Shown here: piece by piece, positions 22,291-32,885 of the stretch
Layout: the number at the start of each line of letters is the position of its first letter
Position numbering within the stretch: the stretch's first letter is position 1
Assembly (NCBI GenBank): GCA_022828595.1
Contig: JAKGHH010000005.1
Location: 59,577,655-59,641,654 of the forward strand
Source of the DNA: Nelumbo lutea
Taxonomy: Eukaryota; Streptophyta; Magnoliopsida; Proteales; Nelumbonaceae
Direction of reading: 5' to 3'
DNA length: 64,000 nt
Notes under the pieces: generated by a model
The model's database searches: none
What the model was told of the DNA's origin: nothing
What the model saw: the letters and a program-made list of their open reading frames with translations, nothing else
Position numbers and translations under genes: made by a program

Positions 22291-23243
22291 GCAAAGGGTT
22301 CGAATGGACCCGATATTGCCAGCTCGCATTCGATGAGCTAAAGACTTACCTCGCCACCGTACCAACCTTAGCCATACCCGAGGAGGGCAAGGTCCTAGAA
22401 CTGTACCTCTCGGCGAGCGACGAAGCAGTCAGTTCGGTATTAGTAAAACAAGTGGATCGGGTCCAGCGGCCCGTCTATTATGTTAGTAAAATTTTGCAGG
22501 GAGCAGAAACAAGGTACCCGCAGATTGAAAAAATTTCCTACGCACTGGTGATATCAGCTCGGAAACTCCGCCCATACTTCCAAGCTCACACCGTCGTTGT
22601 CTTAACCGACAAACCCCTAAGACAAGTTTTGATGAAGCCCGAGGTCTCCGGTAGGTTGATGAAATGGGCCATCGAACTCAGCGAGTACGATCTCCAGTAC
22701 AAACCCCAGACCGCAATTAAGGCCCAAGCTTTGACAGATTTTATCGCCGAGTGCACTTTCAGCCGCGAAGCCCTACATGTCGAGCCCGAGGTCCCCAGTT
22801 TGGGTGAACCCGGAGCTCCCGAGCCAATAGAGTCTGAACCCCGTGAAGTAGCAGCAAGTGTGGCATCTCTCCTAGTCAGGCGAAACGCGAACTGGGATGA
22901 GGAGCCCTGGATCCTTCACGTGGATGGTTCCTCGAACCAGCAAGGCAGCGGGGCTGGAATAGTCTTATGTGGCCCGGGCGGCACAAAATTAGAGTACGCA
23001 CTATGCTTTGAGTTCGCGGCATCCAGCAACGAGGCAGAGTATGAAGCACTGATAGCTGGGTTGGACCTAGCGCGAAAGGTGAAGGCAAAGCACCTGGTCA
23101 TCTGCAGTGATTCCCAGCTCGTGGTCAACCAAGTTATGGGCAAGTATGAAGCACGCGAGCTCTCCATGATCGCATATTTGGCGAAAGTAAAAGAGGCCCT
23201 ACTCAACTTCCAGTCACTAAGGCCGACGCTCTGTCCCGGTTAG
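22291..23243 (+). pseudogene. Element B tandem RNase H domains, ending in a deletion
   Basis: The Ty3-type RNase H (about 22320-22760; RPVYYVSKILQGAETRYPQ, LTDKPLRQVLMKPE) is followed by the archaeal-like one (about 22905-23215; HVDGSSNQQGSGAGIVL, NEAEYEALIAGLDLA, ICSDSQLVVNQVMG). The doubled domain places the element in the Tat lineage. Near 23217 the linker seen in element A (HFIRQIPRSKNVE) is missing: NFQS runs straight into ...ADALSRLAS in another frame. A short deletion has therefore broken the frame before integrase. Confidence 0.93.
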
Positions 23244-23299
23244 CCAGCACAAGTCACAACATGAGAATCGTGTACATAGAGGACTTACCTCAGCCTAGT

Positions 23300-24582
23300 T
23301 TTCTCGGGGGGGGGCAGAGGAGGTCGCTCCCGTCCTGGAAACAGAGCCGAGCTGGATTGACCCACTCGCGAGCTTCTTGATAGACGGAACCCTCCCTGCA
23401 GAACGCAATGCGACCAAGAGGGTGCAGCGCTAGGCAGCCAAATACGTCATAATAGACGAACGGTTATACCGACGGTCCTACACGCTCCCCTACTTGCGTT
23501 GCCTGTGACCTGCCGAAGCCGAGTTCATACTCCGCGACACTCATGAAGGCCTGTGCGGCGGACACTTGGGGGGTAGAGCACTCGCTCAAAAAGCACTCCG
23601 ACAAGGATACTACTGGCCAACGATGAAGGCAGAAGCTGTCGAGCTCATGAGAAAATGCGACAAGTGTTAGAAGCACGCCAATCTCCACCATCAGCCTGCC
23701 TCCGACCTCAAATACCTCGCCAGCCCGTGGCCCTTTGCACAATGGGGCATCGACCTCTTGGGGCCTTCCCACCAGCAACAGGCGGAAGAAAATTCCTATT
23801 TGTTGCAGTAGACTACTTTACGAAGTGGATAGAAGCTGAACCTCTGGCAACTGTTACGGCCCGAAACATACAGAACTTCTTTTGGAAGAATATAGTATGT
23901 CATTTCGGGTTACCTCGGGTACTAATTTTCGACAACGGCAAGCAGTTCGAGGACATCAAGTTCCAAGAGTGGTGCCAGAACATGGGGATTCGGCAAAACT
24001 TCACATCAGTCACGCACCCGCATGCAAATGGTCAGATGGAAGTAATGAACAGAGCCATCCTGTGCGGACTAAAAGCACGTCTGGATCGAGCTAAGAGATT
24101 GTGGGCCGAAGAGTTACCAAGTGTCTTGTGGGCTCACCGAACTACAAAAAAAACCGCCACGAGAGAAACCCCCTTCAACCTCACCTACGGCACTGAAGCA
24201 GTGATCCCGGCGGAAATTGAAGTACCAACATTGCGACTAGAAACATATGACGATCGAACAAACGGAGATGAGTTACGCACCAACCTTGACCTACTGGACG
24301 AAGTAAGGGACCTCGCGCACATCCGGACAGTGGCTTACCAGCAGTAGGTAGCTCGCTACTACAATGCCAGAGTAAAGCAATGAAGCTTTCGAGTCGGTGA
24401 CTTGGTCCTTCGTAAGATTATGGTGTCCGAACCCGGCAAGGGCAAACTTGGACCAAACTGAGAAGAGCCCTATAAAGTAAAGAGAGTGCTCGGGGGGGGG
24501 GGCATACGAACTTGAAACTTTGAAAGGCAAACAAGTACCTCGAGTGTGGAACATCGTGAACCTAAGGCGATACTACCTATAA
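23300..24582 (+). pseudogene. Element B integrase (stops and frameshift, DDE residues present)
   Basis: Zinc-binding part with THEGLCGGHLGGRAL and MRKCDKC, then the catalytic core with GIDLLG (Asp), IFDNGKQFEDIKF (Asp) and NGQMEVMNRAIL (Glu). The tail GLKARLDRAKRLWAEELPS extends to a stop at 24580-24582 after NIVNLRRYYL. Stops: 23431 (TAG for Gln), 23506 (TGA for the CGA Arg codon of element A), 23668 (TAG for Gln), 24345, about 24381 and about 24460 (TGA, Trp in element A). A one-base loss near 23765 shifts the frame. The DDE residues remain, unlike in element A. Confidence 0.9.
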
Positions 24583-24902
24583 ATCGCCAAGCGAGGTGGA
24601 CGAAACCAGGTCCTATGGGACACGGTGCAAGCCAAGAACCTCGACGTAAACAAGCAAAGAAAAGGGCATATTATCAGCTCGGCAAAAAAAAACAAAAAAA
24701 TAGCTCGCTGCAAAAGCCTCCGCGACAAAACAGGTTGCGGAAGTATAATAACCCGGAGAAGAAAAGTGGCATATTATCAGTTAGACAAAGAATCAGTTCG
24801 GGACAAAGGAACACTTGGGCAAAAAGATTATCTATTCTGTTGCAAGAAACAGGAGTACATTGGCCATCAGAAGGCACTTGCAAAAAAAAAAGAAGATTAT
24901 CT
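24583..24902 (+). other. Spacer between integrase and the antisense gene
   Basis: A-rich, with GGCATATTATCAG present twice (about 24666 and 24771). No coding frame recognised. Confidence 0.5.
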
Positions 24903-26875
24903 TTACATGCCCGGGGCTACTTCTTCACCATCAAAAGGCACTTCAACAACACTCGAAGGCCCTACCTCTCCTTCAGAGTCTGGCTCGCCATCAGCAGCAT
25001 TGGCCATCTCTTGAGTTATGTGCGAGGTGGATATGGCACTAACATCGAGGTCGGGGTACGTGTTCCGGATCATTCACCGGCTCAGTTTGAACCCCCTTCT
25101 GTAAGAATCCACCATCAGATCATCAAAACGCGGAGAGGCAATGTAGTCTTCAATGGCCTTCTTCTTGGCGTCTTCAATGCCTTGGGAAAAAATCTGCGTT
25201 TTCTCCCTAATGTCCTCTTGAAGATACTCGATTTGATGCTGCAAATCCAACTTCAAGTCTGCCATGTGCTTGACAACGACCCCCATGGCCTCGGCATCAC
25301 GCTGAGACCTTGCCTGCCTGGCCATTGCGACGCGAGCAGCCTCTTCGGCAGCATAAGCGGTCGCCTCAGCAGCTCGGGTATTCGCCTCTACAGCACGGAA
25401 AGCCTCTTCAGCAGCATGAGCGGCAGCCTCAGCAGCTCGCGCCTGTCGCGAGCTCCTCTCCACTTGGGCTGCTAAGGCATGAATTGAATAATTCACCTAC
25501 CAAAAGAAACAAGTGAGCAATGACAACAAAAGTGACAGAAAATGAAAAAGGCAAACGAAATCTGACTTACCACCATGGCATGTGTTACGACGCGGCAGGC
25601 GACCTGGTTCAAAGGAAGATCGGTCCACGCCGTGATCTCCTCAGGGAAAGTAGCCTCCCTACTCTTCTGAAGAGCGTAGTTCGGCGTCAACACGATCCTG
25701 ACCTCCCCTTGAGCTCCCGAACCCGAGGGCCCAGCCCGTGTATAAGCAGACCCAGAGTGAGCAGGAGCGCTTGAGTTTGCCGGAGCGCCCGTATAGGTGG
25801 TCTCAGCTTAAGGCGCCCCAACAGCTTCATGAATCAAAGTCACCTCGGGCTCCCTGGGCAGATCCTCCAGCATGTTGTCTGGAACTTGAGGCTCCTCTTC
25901 CGGGGGCAGCTCGGTACGAGTTTGCTTGGCGACCCACTTCCTCCTCTTCATACCTTGGAACAGACGCCCCCCACGAGTTCTCTCTGCGTCCATCACACAT
26001 GCAGAAAGGAGTTCGACATCAGAAAAAATAAAGGAACAAAGCAACAAGAAACCGCAGTACTAGAAACCTACCCGAACTCAGGCCGGCCGCAATAAAATTG
26101 GCCTCCATTAAGTAGTGATGGCACTTTAAACCTTGTTGTGCCCATTGTCGGGCGCCCTTCACCGTTTCTTTGTCGAGAGTAACACCTGAATCAGGAGCGG
26201 CCTCACCCCACCCGGTCTGAAAGGGCCATCCTTGTGCACTTCGCACACCGAAGTAGTCCCGCTTCCACGCCGGGACCTTATTAGGAAGATCATGCAAAAG
26301 CTTAAAGCCCAGGTGAGGAGAAGGGTAATATGCCCGTCTTCCCCCAGGAAGAGAACCCGCCTGTCTCTTGAGCATCAAGATGGAGAAGAATATCTCTAAA
26401 TCTAAAGGGAAATTCTACTCGCAAAAAAGGGAGACTGTCCCCACCAGGTTCCGAATAGAGTTCGGATGAAGTTAGCCAAAGGTGACACCGAAATGGTTTA
26501 TGACTTCGACGAGAAGGGGGTGGAAAGGAAGTCGCAACCCCGCAGCGAGCTGCTCTCGAAAAATCACGATCTCATCAGGTCTGTGTTCCCAAGGAAAGCT
26601 ACCCGACGGAATAAAATATGTATACCCCCCAGGCAGATTGTAAGACATAAGTATAGATTGAAGCCCCTCGGGCGTCATGGTCGAGGGACCAAACATGTCT
26701 AGCATCTGACCTCGGCGAGAGGTAGACGCCAAACTGCCGAAGCGGCTTGGCCTACTGGTTCATAGTCCTCGAGTTCCACCTCAGTATCACCTACGCAGTC
26801 GGGGGATACGACTCGGTTTGTAGAACCTACGTCAGTCCTACTTGAAGAGTCATCTGAGTTATCAAAGCTAGACAT
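24903..26875 (-). pseudogene. Antisense spliced gene of element B (Transposase_28-like / coiled-coil protein)
   Basis: Lies between integrase and the 3' LTR on the opposite strand. Inferred exons on the minus strand: 26875-26072, 25983-25571 and 25496-24903, with GT-AG introns (donors GTAGGTTTC and GTAAGTCAG). The N-terminal MSSFDNSDDSSSRTDVG is acidic. Then comes a domain with YNLPGGYTYFIPSGSFPWEH and GLRLPFHPLLVEVINHFGV, typical of the 'putative gypsy type transposon' family (Pfam Transposase_28). The last exon has an Ala-rich coiled coil (RAAEAAAHAAEEAFRAVEAN) and an acidic tail. One frameshift near 26730 and in-frame stops (about 26465, 26420, 25807, 25073) break it. Antisense extra genes are known in Tat elements; their function is unknown. 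The exon model is my inference. Confidence 0.78.
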
Positions 26876-27009
26876 TGAGGAAAAGAGGTGGATTCAGGAA
26901 AGTACTCATCGGAAGAAAGTTTTGAAGGCTCTGGAGACGGGAACAAGCCAAAGAAACCTTGGAGGCTATGTAACGAACCTAGGCGCGAGCTGAAAAAACT
27001 TGGATGCAA

Positions 27010-27532
27010 GCTGAAAAGTTGGACGCGAGCTCAATAGGCAAACCACAGAAGTGACAAATCGACTGGGGTCCCCCACTATTTATAGCTACAGTAACCAAGA
27101 ACCGATCGTACAGATCAAAGACGATCCGATGGCCCACATTCGCGCTGACCGCACGTCTCCTAAGGTCAAGACATGATTGGTGCACGTCCTTCTAAAAAAA
27201 GCAAAACATCGGCGCACGTCTTTTTGAAACCGGCGTCGCGTTGATGCACGCCTTTCTGAAACTGACCGCGCCTCATGTCTCCCTGACAAATGCCAACGCA
27301 CGTCCAGCAGTGGCACGCTTTTTTCAAGTTTGAATGACCCGCTATCACATCCCAGCAGCGCGAATTTTTGAACACGCACGGTCAACCTTCAACATTTATT
27401 AGGCACGTTTTTCGCCTTCTCGGAAACCGAAGAACCCTCGCAAAAGCAACTCGCGCATTCAAGGTTCAAAGGACAGGACAAATCCACCTATTACCTCGCA
27501 AAACTCCCCGTGCGCAGGGCAAGACCCTTTTA
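27010..27532 (+). other. Spacer between antisense gene and polypurine tract
   Basis: Contains several diverged GCACGTCTTTxTGAAACC-type repeats on the plus strand between about 27180 and 27330. If it has a promoter for the antisense gene it would lie here; ATTTATAGCTA near 27079 is a weak candidate. No protein frame is convincing. Confidence 0.4.
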
Positions 27533-27546
27533 CGAGGAGTGGGGGG
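27533..27546 (+). other. Element B polypurine tract
   Basis: GAGGAGTGGGGGGC lies just before the 3' LTR at 27554, where plus-strand DNA synthesis would be primed. Confidence 0.8.
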
Positions 27547-27553
27547 CAATAAT

Positions 27554-28381
27554 TGATGAAGGAAGATTTGGCCCGACCTCACAGTTATGCAACACGTGGT
27601 AAAAACAACAGCTCGACACAAAAGAGAGCCTAAGGCGCGAACACCAAGAGGAGACACCAACGGACCGAACTCCCTACTGGGGGCCCGAAGTCCCCCTTGG
27701 CCCCAAACCAGAAAGTAATCCGAACTGGCCTACCTTGTAACAGTTCGGGATACACTTCGCCGAACTGGCCAACCTTGTAACAGTTCGGGATACACTTCAC
27801 CGAGCTGACCAACCTTGCAACAGTTCGGGATTCACCTCGCCGAACTGGCCAACCTCGTAACAGTTCGGGGTACACCTCGCCGAACTGGCCCGCCCTATAC
27901 ATACCTCCGAACTTAAGACTTCGCCTCGCTCACCACTCCGCGTCACCTTCTGAGCACCAAAACCAAACAAATCGTACCATGCCTGACGCTTGATGGCTGC
28001 ACTTTAAACGGCCACCTGCCACCGCCACTCGACACCGCCATCTCCAGTTAGAAAGACGGTTAGGCAGTGACGGTTCTGTCCCAGCAGAAAGGACGGCGGC
28101 CGAATTGACAGACGTAAGGGCGATCATATCCGACCTGACAAGGGCCTCGGAGCGATTGCGCGAAGTGATTATAAGAACCCCCTACCCCCAACAAACAAGG
28201 TATGTGAACTTTGCGCTATCTGGTCTTCAATTTGCCTTTGAGAGATTACTGACTTGAGCTTCGGAGTTATCACACCGGGTTCCCCCCAGAGCTCTCTCAT
28301 CTTCCCCATTTCAGGCCCCCGATGCTCCAGCTCAGAGGCGAGTTCGTTGACAGCTAAGACCGGCCGTATTGCGCTCCATCA
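27554..28381 (+). repeat. Element B 3' LTR (828 bp)
   Basis: Starts TGATGAAGGAAG, ends GCGCTCCATCA, followed by the GTAAT duplication. Compared with the 5' LTR it lacks a 53-bp block after CCATGCCT and has four, not five, 40-bp hairpin units (27720-27890). Confidence 0.95.
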
Positions 28382-28386
28382 GTAAT

Positions 28387-29942
28387 CTTGCAAGGAATCA
28401 TCATGCTACTTTTCTAGCAAAATACCATTTTATGCTATTTACTAGCAGCCGTAGGGCGCCATGGACCCATGTGATGCATGGACTTTGTTAAATGAAATTG
28501 GTTTTAGATTAATTGAAAATTTAATAAAAGTTAATAAAATTTTAATTCATTTTAGAATTTTTATTTTTAATTAAATACATTTAAAATTTATTTATGTGTT
28601 TATTTTAAATGGAATTCAAAATTAAATTAATTATTTTTTAATATTCAATAATTAATTTTAAACTTTGTAATTAATGAAAATTTTATTTTAAGTTGAACAT
28701 TACTTTATTCTTATGTAATTATTTTTAAAATTTGTTAATGCAAATATTTTTAATGCATTTGAAATGGATCCAAAATTAAGAAATTTAATTTTAAAAATAT
28801 TAAAGTATTAATTCAATGCTCAAAAAATTATAATAAAACATTGACAGAATTTTAAGAAAATTCTAAATTTAATAAAATGCTAAAATTATAATAAAAACAT
28901 TGAATTTAAGTAATTAAAAAATGAAATATTAACAGAATAACAAGAATTGCAACAATCCATCATTTATGAAATTTATGGGTCTGAATAATTGGTGATCCAA
29001 GTAATAAATGTAGTAGAAAATAATGTGATTAACAGAAAAATAATAATTACAACAATTTCATCATTTATGAAATTGATGGACCCAAGTAATAATAACAGTA
29101 TAAAATAATGTGGTTACATGGGACCCACATAATCCATGGGTTTTAAGGGCCGATGGATTCAACCTAATTTCAGAGCAGGTTATGTGAATACTTTTTTTTT
29201 TTTTTTTTTTGCATTTGTCCACCAAAGAAAAAGACGAAAAAAAAATCATAAACCAGCGATGTCTCTTTCCTCTTATATTCAACCACATTTTTTGTATTTC
29301 TCACCCCTCAACCACATTTTTTTTTGTCTCACCGACTCCCTTTCCCACAAAACTCCATTTCTCTTTTGTGCTTTGTTTGTCTATTGCGCAGCTGAAATTT
29401 TAGAAGGATAATTCTTCTTCTTATTATTTTTTACCATGATCAAGGTGCAAAGAAGAAGACCTAAAAGATTTATCTTTACTACCTACATCTTTGTTCTACC
29501 TCCTTCGCCTCCACCTTCGGTCACCGTCATTGTTTATGGTAAGGTTTTAAAAACCGGATTGGACACGGAACCGTTATGAGATCAGTTCCCAGGTCAAACG
29601 GTCCGATCATATGGTTTGAATAGACAACCTATTTTGACTTAAAAAAGAAAAAATAAAATAAAAAACGGTTAAAAACTATTGTTTGGATCGATGGTTCAAC
29701 CATTTGGTTCAATTGGTCACTGACTCAATTAATAGTGTTTGGCCAAAAAATGATTTTAGGGTGAAATGGAATCGGTTACCTAACCATCTGGTTCGGTTCG
29801 GTTTTCAAATCATAATTCATAGTACCATGAAGAAAAACAAGTAATAGTATCGCTATTTCTACTATTCATAGAATGATGGGTTAGAATTTAATACTTGTTA
29901 AAAACGTCAAATGGGTGAGGTAACTGGAACTTCTACATTGGT
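28387..29942. other. AT-rich non-coding stretch
   Basis: 28500-28950 is very AT-rich. Between about 28925 and 29115 there are two diverged copies of a ~95-bp unit (with CATCATTTATGAAATT and AAAATAATGTG). A 21-T run lies near 29192. 29540-29813 resembles a MITE with AAGGTTTTAAAAACCGG at one end and GGTTCGGTTTTCAAATC at the other. No gene. Confidence 0.45.
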
Positions 29943-30116
29943 TGATGTGGGTTTATTTGGTCGGTTCATCGAATCTTGACACGTGGTATTGGCGAGGGAT
30001 ATTACCAACTAGCGACTGTTCATTAAGGGCACTCGGGTAATTCTTGCCCTTAGCGGTTCATTGAGCACTTAATGTGGGTGCACGTCCTAGGTGCATTTAC
30101 TCTTGGGCCAGTAACA
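29943..30116 (+). repeat. Element C left LTR, truncated
   Basis: About 174 bp matching the start of the right LTR at 31733 (shared: GACTGTTCATTAAGGGCACT, GCACGTCCTAGGTGCATTTA). It stops at CCAGTAACATGG, where gag-like sequence begins, so the rest of the LTR, the PBS and the gag start are deleted. Confidence 0.82.
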
Positions 30117-30500
30117 TGGTTCTCCATGCTCCCACCTCAATCCATCAACTCCTAGGATTAGTTGCAGATCTCTTTCTGGGGCACTTTGCGAGTAGCCGAC
30201 GATGCTAGAAGACCTTCATTTCCCTGATGTCCATTTAAGTAGAAACACGAGGAAAGCCTTCGAGATTACATAAAGAGATTCAATCAGGGAGAACTCGAAG
30301 TTAAGGACTTGGACCCTTTGCTATCTATGACTGCCACCATTAGTGGCCTTCCCTAGGGCCCCTCAGCTGGTCCATCTCTAAAACCCCGCTCAAGAACAAG
30401 GCGGAGTTCCTAAAAAAGGTACAAAAGTACATAGTGGCTGAGGAGGTCGAGGCCAACAAATGCCTCAAGAAATGGGTCCCAACGAAAAGAAAATGAAGTC
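30117..30500 (+). pseudogene. Element C gag fragment, plus strand
   Basis: Translates in pieces as the retrotransposon gag core: RDYIKRFNQGELEVKDLDP, then GPLSWSISK and a Lys-rich end. Stops and frameshifts are present. It is an inverted relative of 31160-30890. Confidence 0.8.
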
Positions 30501-30506
30501 CAACTA

Positions 30507-30870
30507 CTAGGCATCGCCCGTAGTACTCTCCTCGGCGATCGCCCCTTGTCCATTGGCCTGAAGAGCAATGTTTCCACCCTGGTCCTCGCCCGTCTCCATG
30601 ACCTCCACTAGCTGTTGGGCCTCAAGGAAAGGGTCCAACTGAGCCTCAAGGAAAGGGTCCAACTGATTGATGTCAAAGTTGGGAAAGACTTCGACACTTG
30701 GATCTTGCAATCCTTGAAGCCCTCCAGGTAGGTGAGAGAAGCGAATTGGGCCAAGTCTCTCTTGTGATCATTCGAGGCCTTATAGGCAGCTATGGCCTAC
30801 TAAGAGGATTCCTCGAGTTGTTGCTCTAATGAGCTAATGGAAGATCTTAACTCCTTCTTCGTCAAAACCT
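30507..30870 (-). pseudogene. Element C antisense-gene C-terminus
   Basis: On the minus strand, a coiled-coil-like SISSLEQQLEESS, then DLAQFASLTYLEGLQGLQDP, DINQLDPFLEAQ repeated twice, and an acidic end at TTGDA-stop. This resembles the tail of the antisense gene in element B and in other Tat elements. It starts abruptly at the junction with inverted gag. Confidence 0.6.
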
Positions 30871-31440
30871 CACTCTCTACCTTCTTCCGTCATTATGTAC
30901 TTTTATACCTTTTTCATGAACTTTGCATTTTTCTTGGGTGGGATTTTGGAGATGGACCAACTGAGGGGCCCTAGGTGAAGGCCACTGATGGCGGCAATCA
31001 TAGATGCCAAAGGGTCTAGGTCCTTAACTTCGAGTTCTTCCTGATTGAATATCTTCATGTAATCTCGAAGGTTTTCCCCGTGTTTCTTCTTAATGGACAT
31101 CAGGAAAATGATGATCTTCTGGCATCATTGGCTACTCGCGAAGTGTCCCCAAAAAGAGATCTACAAATTGATCCCGAGAGCTAATGGACCAAGGTTGGAA
31201 CGTGGAGAACCATTTGTGGGCTGCTCCCTTGAAATTGGCCTAAAAGGCCCTGCAATAAGTGCGTTGGAGTAGCCATGGAGAAGCATTAGGGCACAAAAAC
31301 TCTCCAAATGGTTTTCTGGGTTTGTGCTCCCATCATAGGTATTGAGAGTAGGCGCTTTGAAGTTTGGTGGTGGGGCTCCGAGGTGATGGAGTTGACAAAG
31401 GCCTATGCTCGAGTCAACGGGGCTGATTAACTGGTGAACA
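30871..31440 (-). pseudogene. Element C gag fragment, minus strand
   Basis: Encodes FKGAAHKWFSTFQPWSISS and, in another frame, ENLRDYMKIFNQEELEVKDL, SGLHLGPLSWSISK and KNAKFMKKV. It lies opposite in orientation to the gag piece at 30117-30500 and overlaps it in content for about 300 bp. Confidence 0.8.
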
Positions 31441-31465
31441 CATCACATTAAAATTTGTATCAAAT

Positions 31466-31689
31466 TCATGTTGAGGCCGCAGCCAGGCTCATCCCAGATA
31501 CGATTTTTCAATCACTTAATTTGGTGTCCGTCCAAGATACATATGTCAAAGTCAAGGAAGGAACACCGGTACGAGACACAGTGACTCAACCGCAATCACA
31601 ATCATCGGTTTTGATCGCGATTCACGAACATTAAAGCTCCGCGGTACTGTCAGCTACCCTCATCAGCCCTGGCTGCGGCCTCAACATGA
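31466..31689. repeat. Hairpin with 25-27-bp arms
   Basis: ATTCATGTTGAGGCCGCAGC at the left and GCTGCGGCCTCAACATGAAT at the right are exact inverted copies (with CAGGCT/AGCCCTG continuing less exactly), about 170 bp apart. It sits just before the polypurine tract of element C. Confidence 0.8.
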
Positions 31690-31715
31690 ATCACTCAGTA
31701 CTCTCTACCTCAGCC

Positions 31716-31731
31716 TCAAGAGTGGGGGCAA
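31716..31731 (+). other. Element C polypurine tract
   Basis: CAAGAGTGGGGGCAAG directly precedes the right LTR. Confidence 0.65.
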
Positions 31732-31732
31732 G

Positions 31733-32238
31733 TGATGTGGGTATATTTGGTTGTCTTGCCGGATCCTAACATGTGGCATCGGCCAGGGGTATTACTGACT
31801 AGTGACTGTTCATTAAGGGCACTTGAGTAATTCTCGCCTATAGCAATTGGCGAGGACTTAATGTGGTTGCACGTCCTAGGTGCATTTACTCCTAGGCCAG
31901 TAGCATGGGGTCGTGATGGGCCGATGCCCCTTTGTATCCCCTTACGTAATCTTGACACGTGGAATGGTTATATGTCATGCATTACTCCCCTGTTAGGTGA
32001 CTCCTACTATAAAAGGGGCACTACAACCAGAGATACACACAGTTACTTGAGCTATCACTTTCTCCCTTGTGATGATCTCTGTTCTCCTTGAATCCTCGGC
32101 TAACTTGATTGTCGGAATCCCTGCCCATAGGAATACTCCTGGGGCCTCTAACATCTTTTCACTATTGACAAATGGGACATCCACCTTTCGACCTTGGAAA
32201 TTACTTGGCTGCCCTCAGCTCCAAAGTTGGCAGCATCA
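31733..32238 (+). repeat. Element C right LTR (506 bp)
   Basis: Starts TGATGTGGGTATATTTGG, ends GGCAGCATCA. A strong TATA box (ACTATAAAAGG, 32006-32016) shows plus orientation. TTGGC follows as the possible target duplication. Confidence 0.8.
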
Positions 32239-32243
32239 TTGGC

Positions 32244-32885
32244 CATCTCCAACCGACAAATATGTTTGGGTGAACAAAAACGTTCGACAATGTCTGTTTA
32301 CACTCTGCACCTCTAATGTCAAATGGGCAATGCTGTGCAACCGTTGATGCAAAACTTTGTACTCTCTCTAAATCTTCTCTTTGTTTTGAGATAAAGATGG
32401 GGTGTGTTTTGCAATGTCTCTTTTGTTTGTCCATGAAGAAGGGATTAGGGAGGTGCGTGTTTTTGGATAATTTCTTTCTCTATCACAATTCTAAATTGTG
32501 AAAAAGGTTGGATTGTAGACTAAGGTGGGGTTGGGAAAATTTCCTAATCCTTTAATTGTGGTATGAAACATATATTTCATCATTGGTAAATTTCCTATGG
32601 TGGACTTAGGAACGTATCACAATCCATTGACGTTTGTGAATTGTGAATTAGTGGACATTTATTAATTAGATAAATGAAAAGGGAGAGGAGGAGATATGCA
32701 AGTGGCTTAAGGAGAGAGCTAGAAAGTATAAAGAGAGAGGAAGAAATAAGAAAGAGAGAAGGGAGAGCAATGGTGATATGAATAATCTTGCTATAGATAA
32801 AATTGTCAATGGATGGGATCTAGTTCGGGACAAGGTGGACTATTAGTCCCATACCAATTATTAATCAGTTATATATGACAGATAG
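32244..32885. other. Non-coding stretch
   Basis: A GA-rich tract lies at 32680-32770. No gene recognised; the short frames have no domain. Confidence 0.45.

Larger units (their letters stand above)
17778..28381 (+). mobile_element. Element B: full-length decayed Tat-lineage Ty3/gypsy retrotransposon
   Basis: Flanked by GTAAT at 17773-17777 and 28382-28386, a perfect 5-bp target duplication. Order: 5' LTR (17778-18699), PBS, gag, protease, RT, RNase H, archaeal-type RNase H, integrase, an antisense spliced gene, polypurine tract and 3' LTR (27554-28381). Total 10.6 kb. The LTRs differ by a 53-bp deletion, one 40-bp repeat unit and point changes, so the insertion is not recent. At least ten in-frame stops and two or more frameshifts or deletions disable gag-pol. 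Confidence 0.96.
29943..32238 (+). mobile_element. Element C: rearranged Tat-lineage retrotransposon relic
   Basis: Left LTR fragment and right LTR both begin TGATGTGGGT. The right LTR follows a polypurine tract. TTGGT (29938-29942) and TTGGC (32239-32243) look like a diverged 5-bp target duplication. Inside are gag pieces in both orientations and an antisense-gene end; protease to integrase are gone. Confidence 0.75.
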
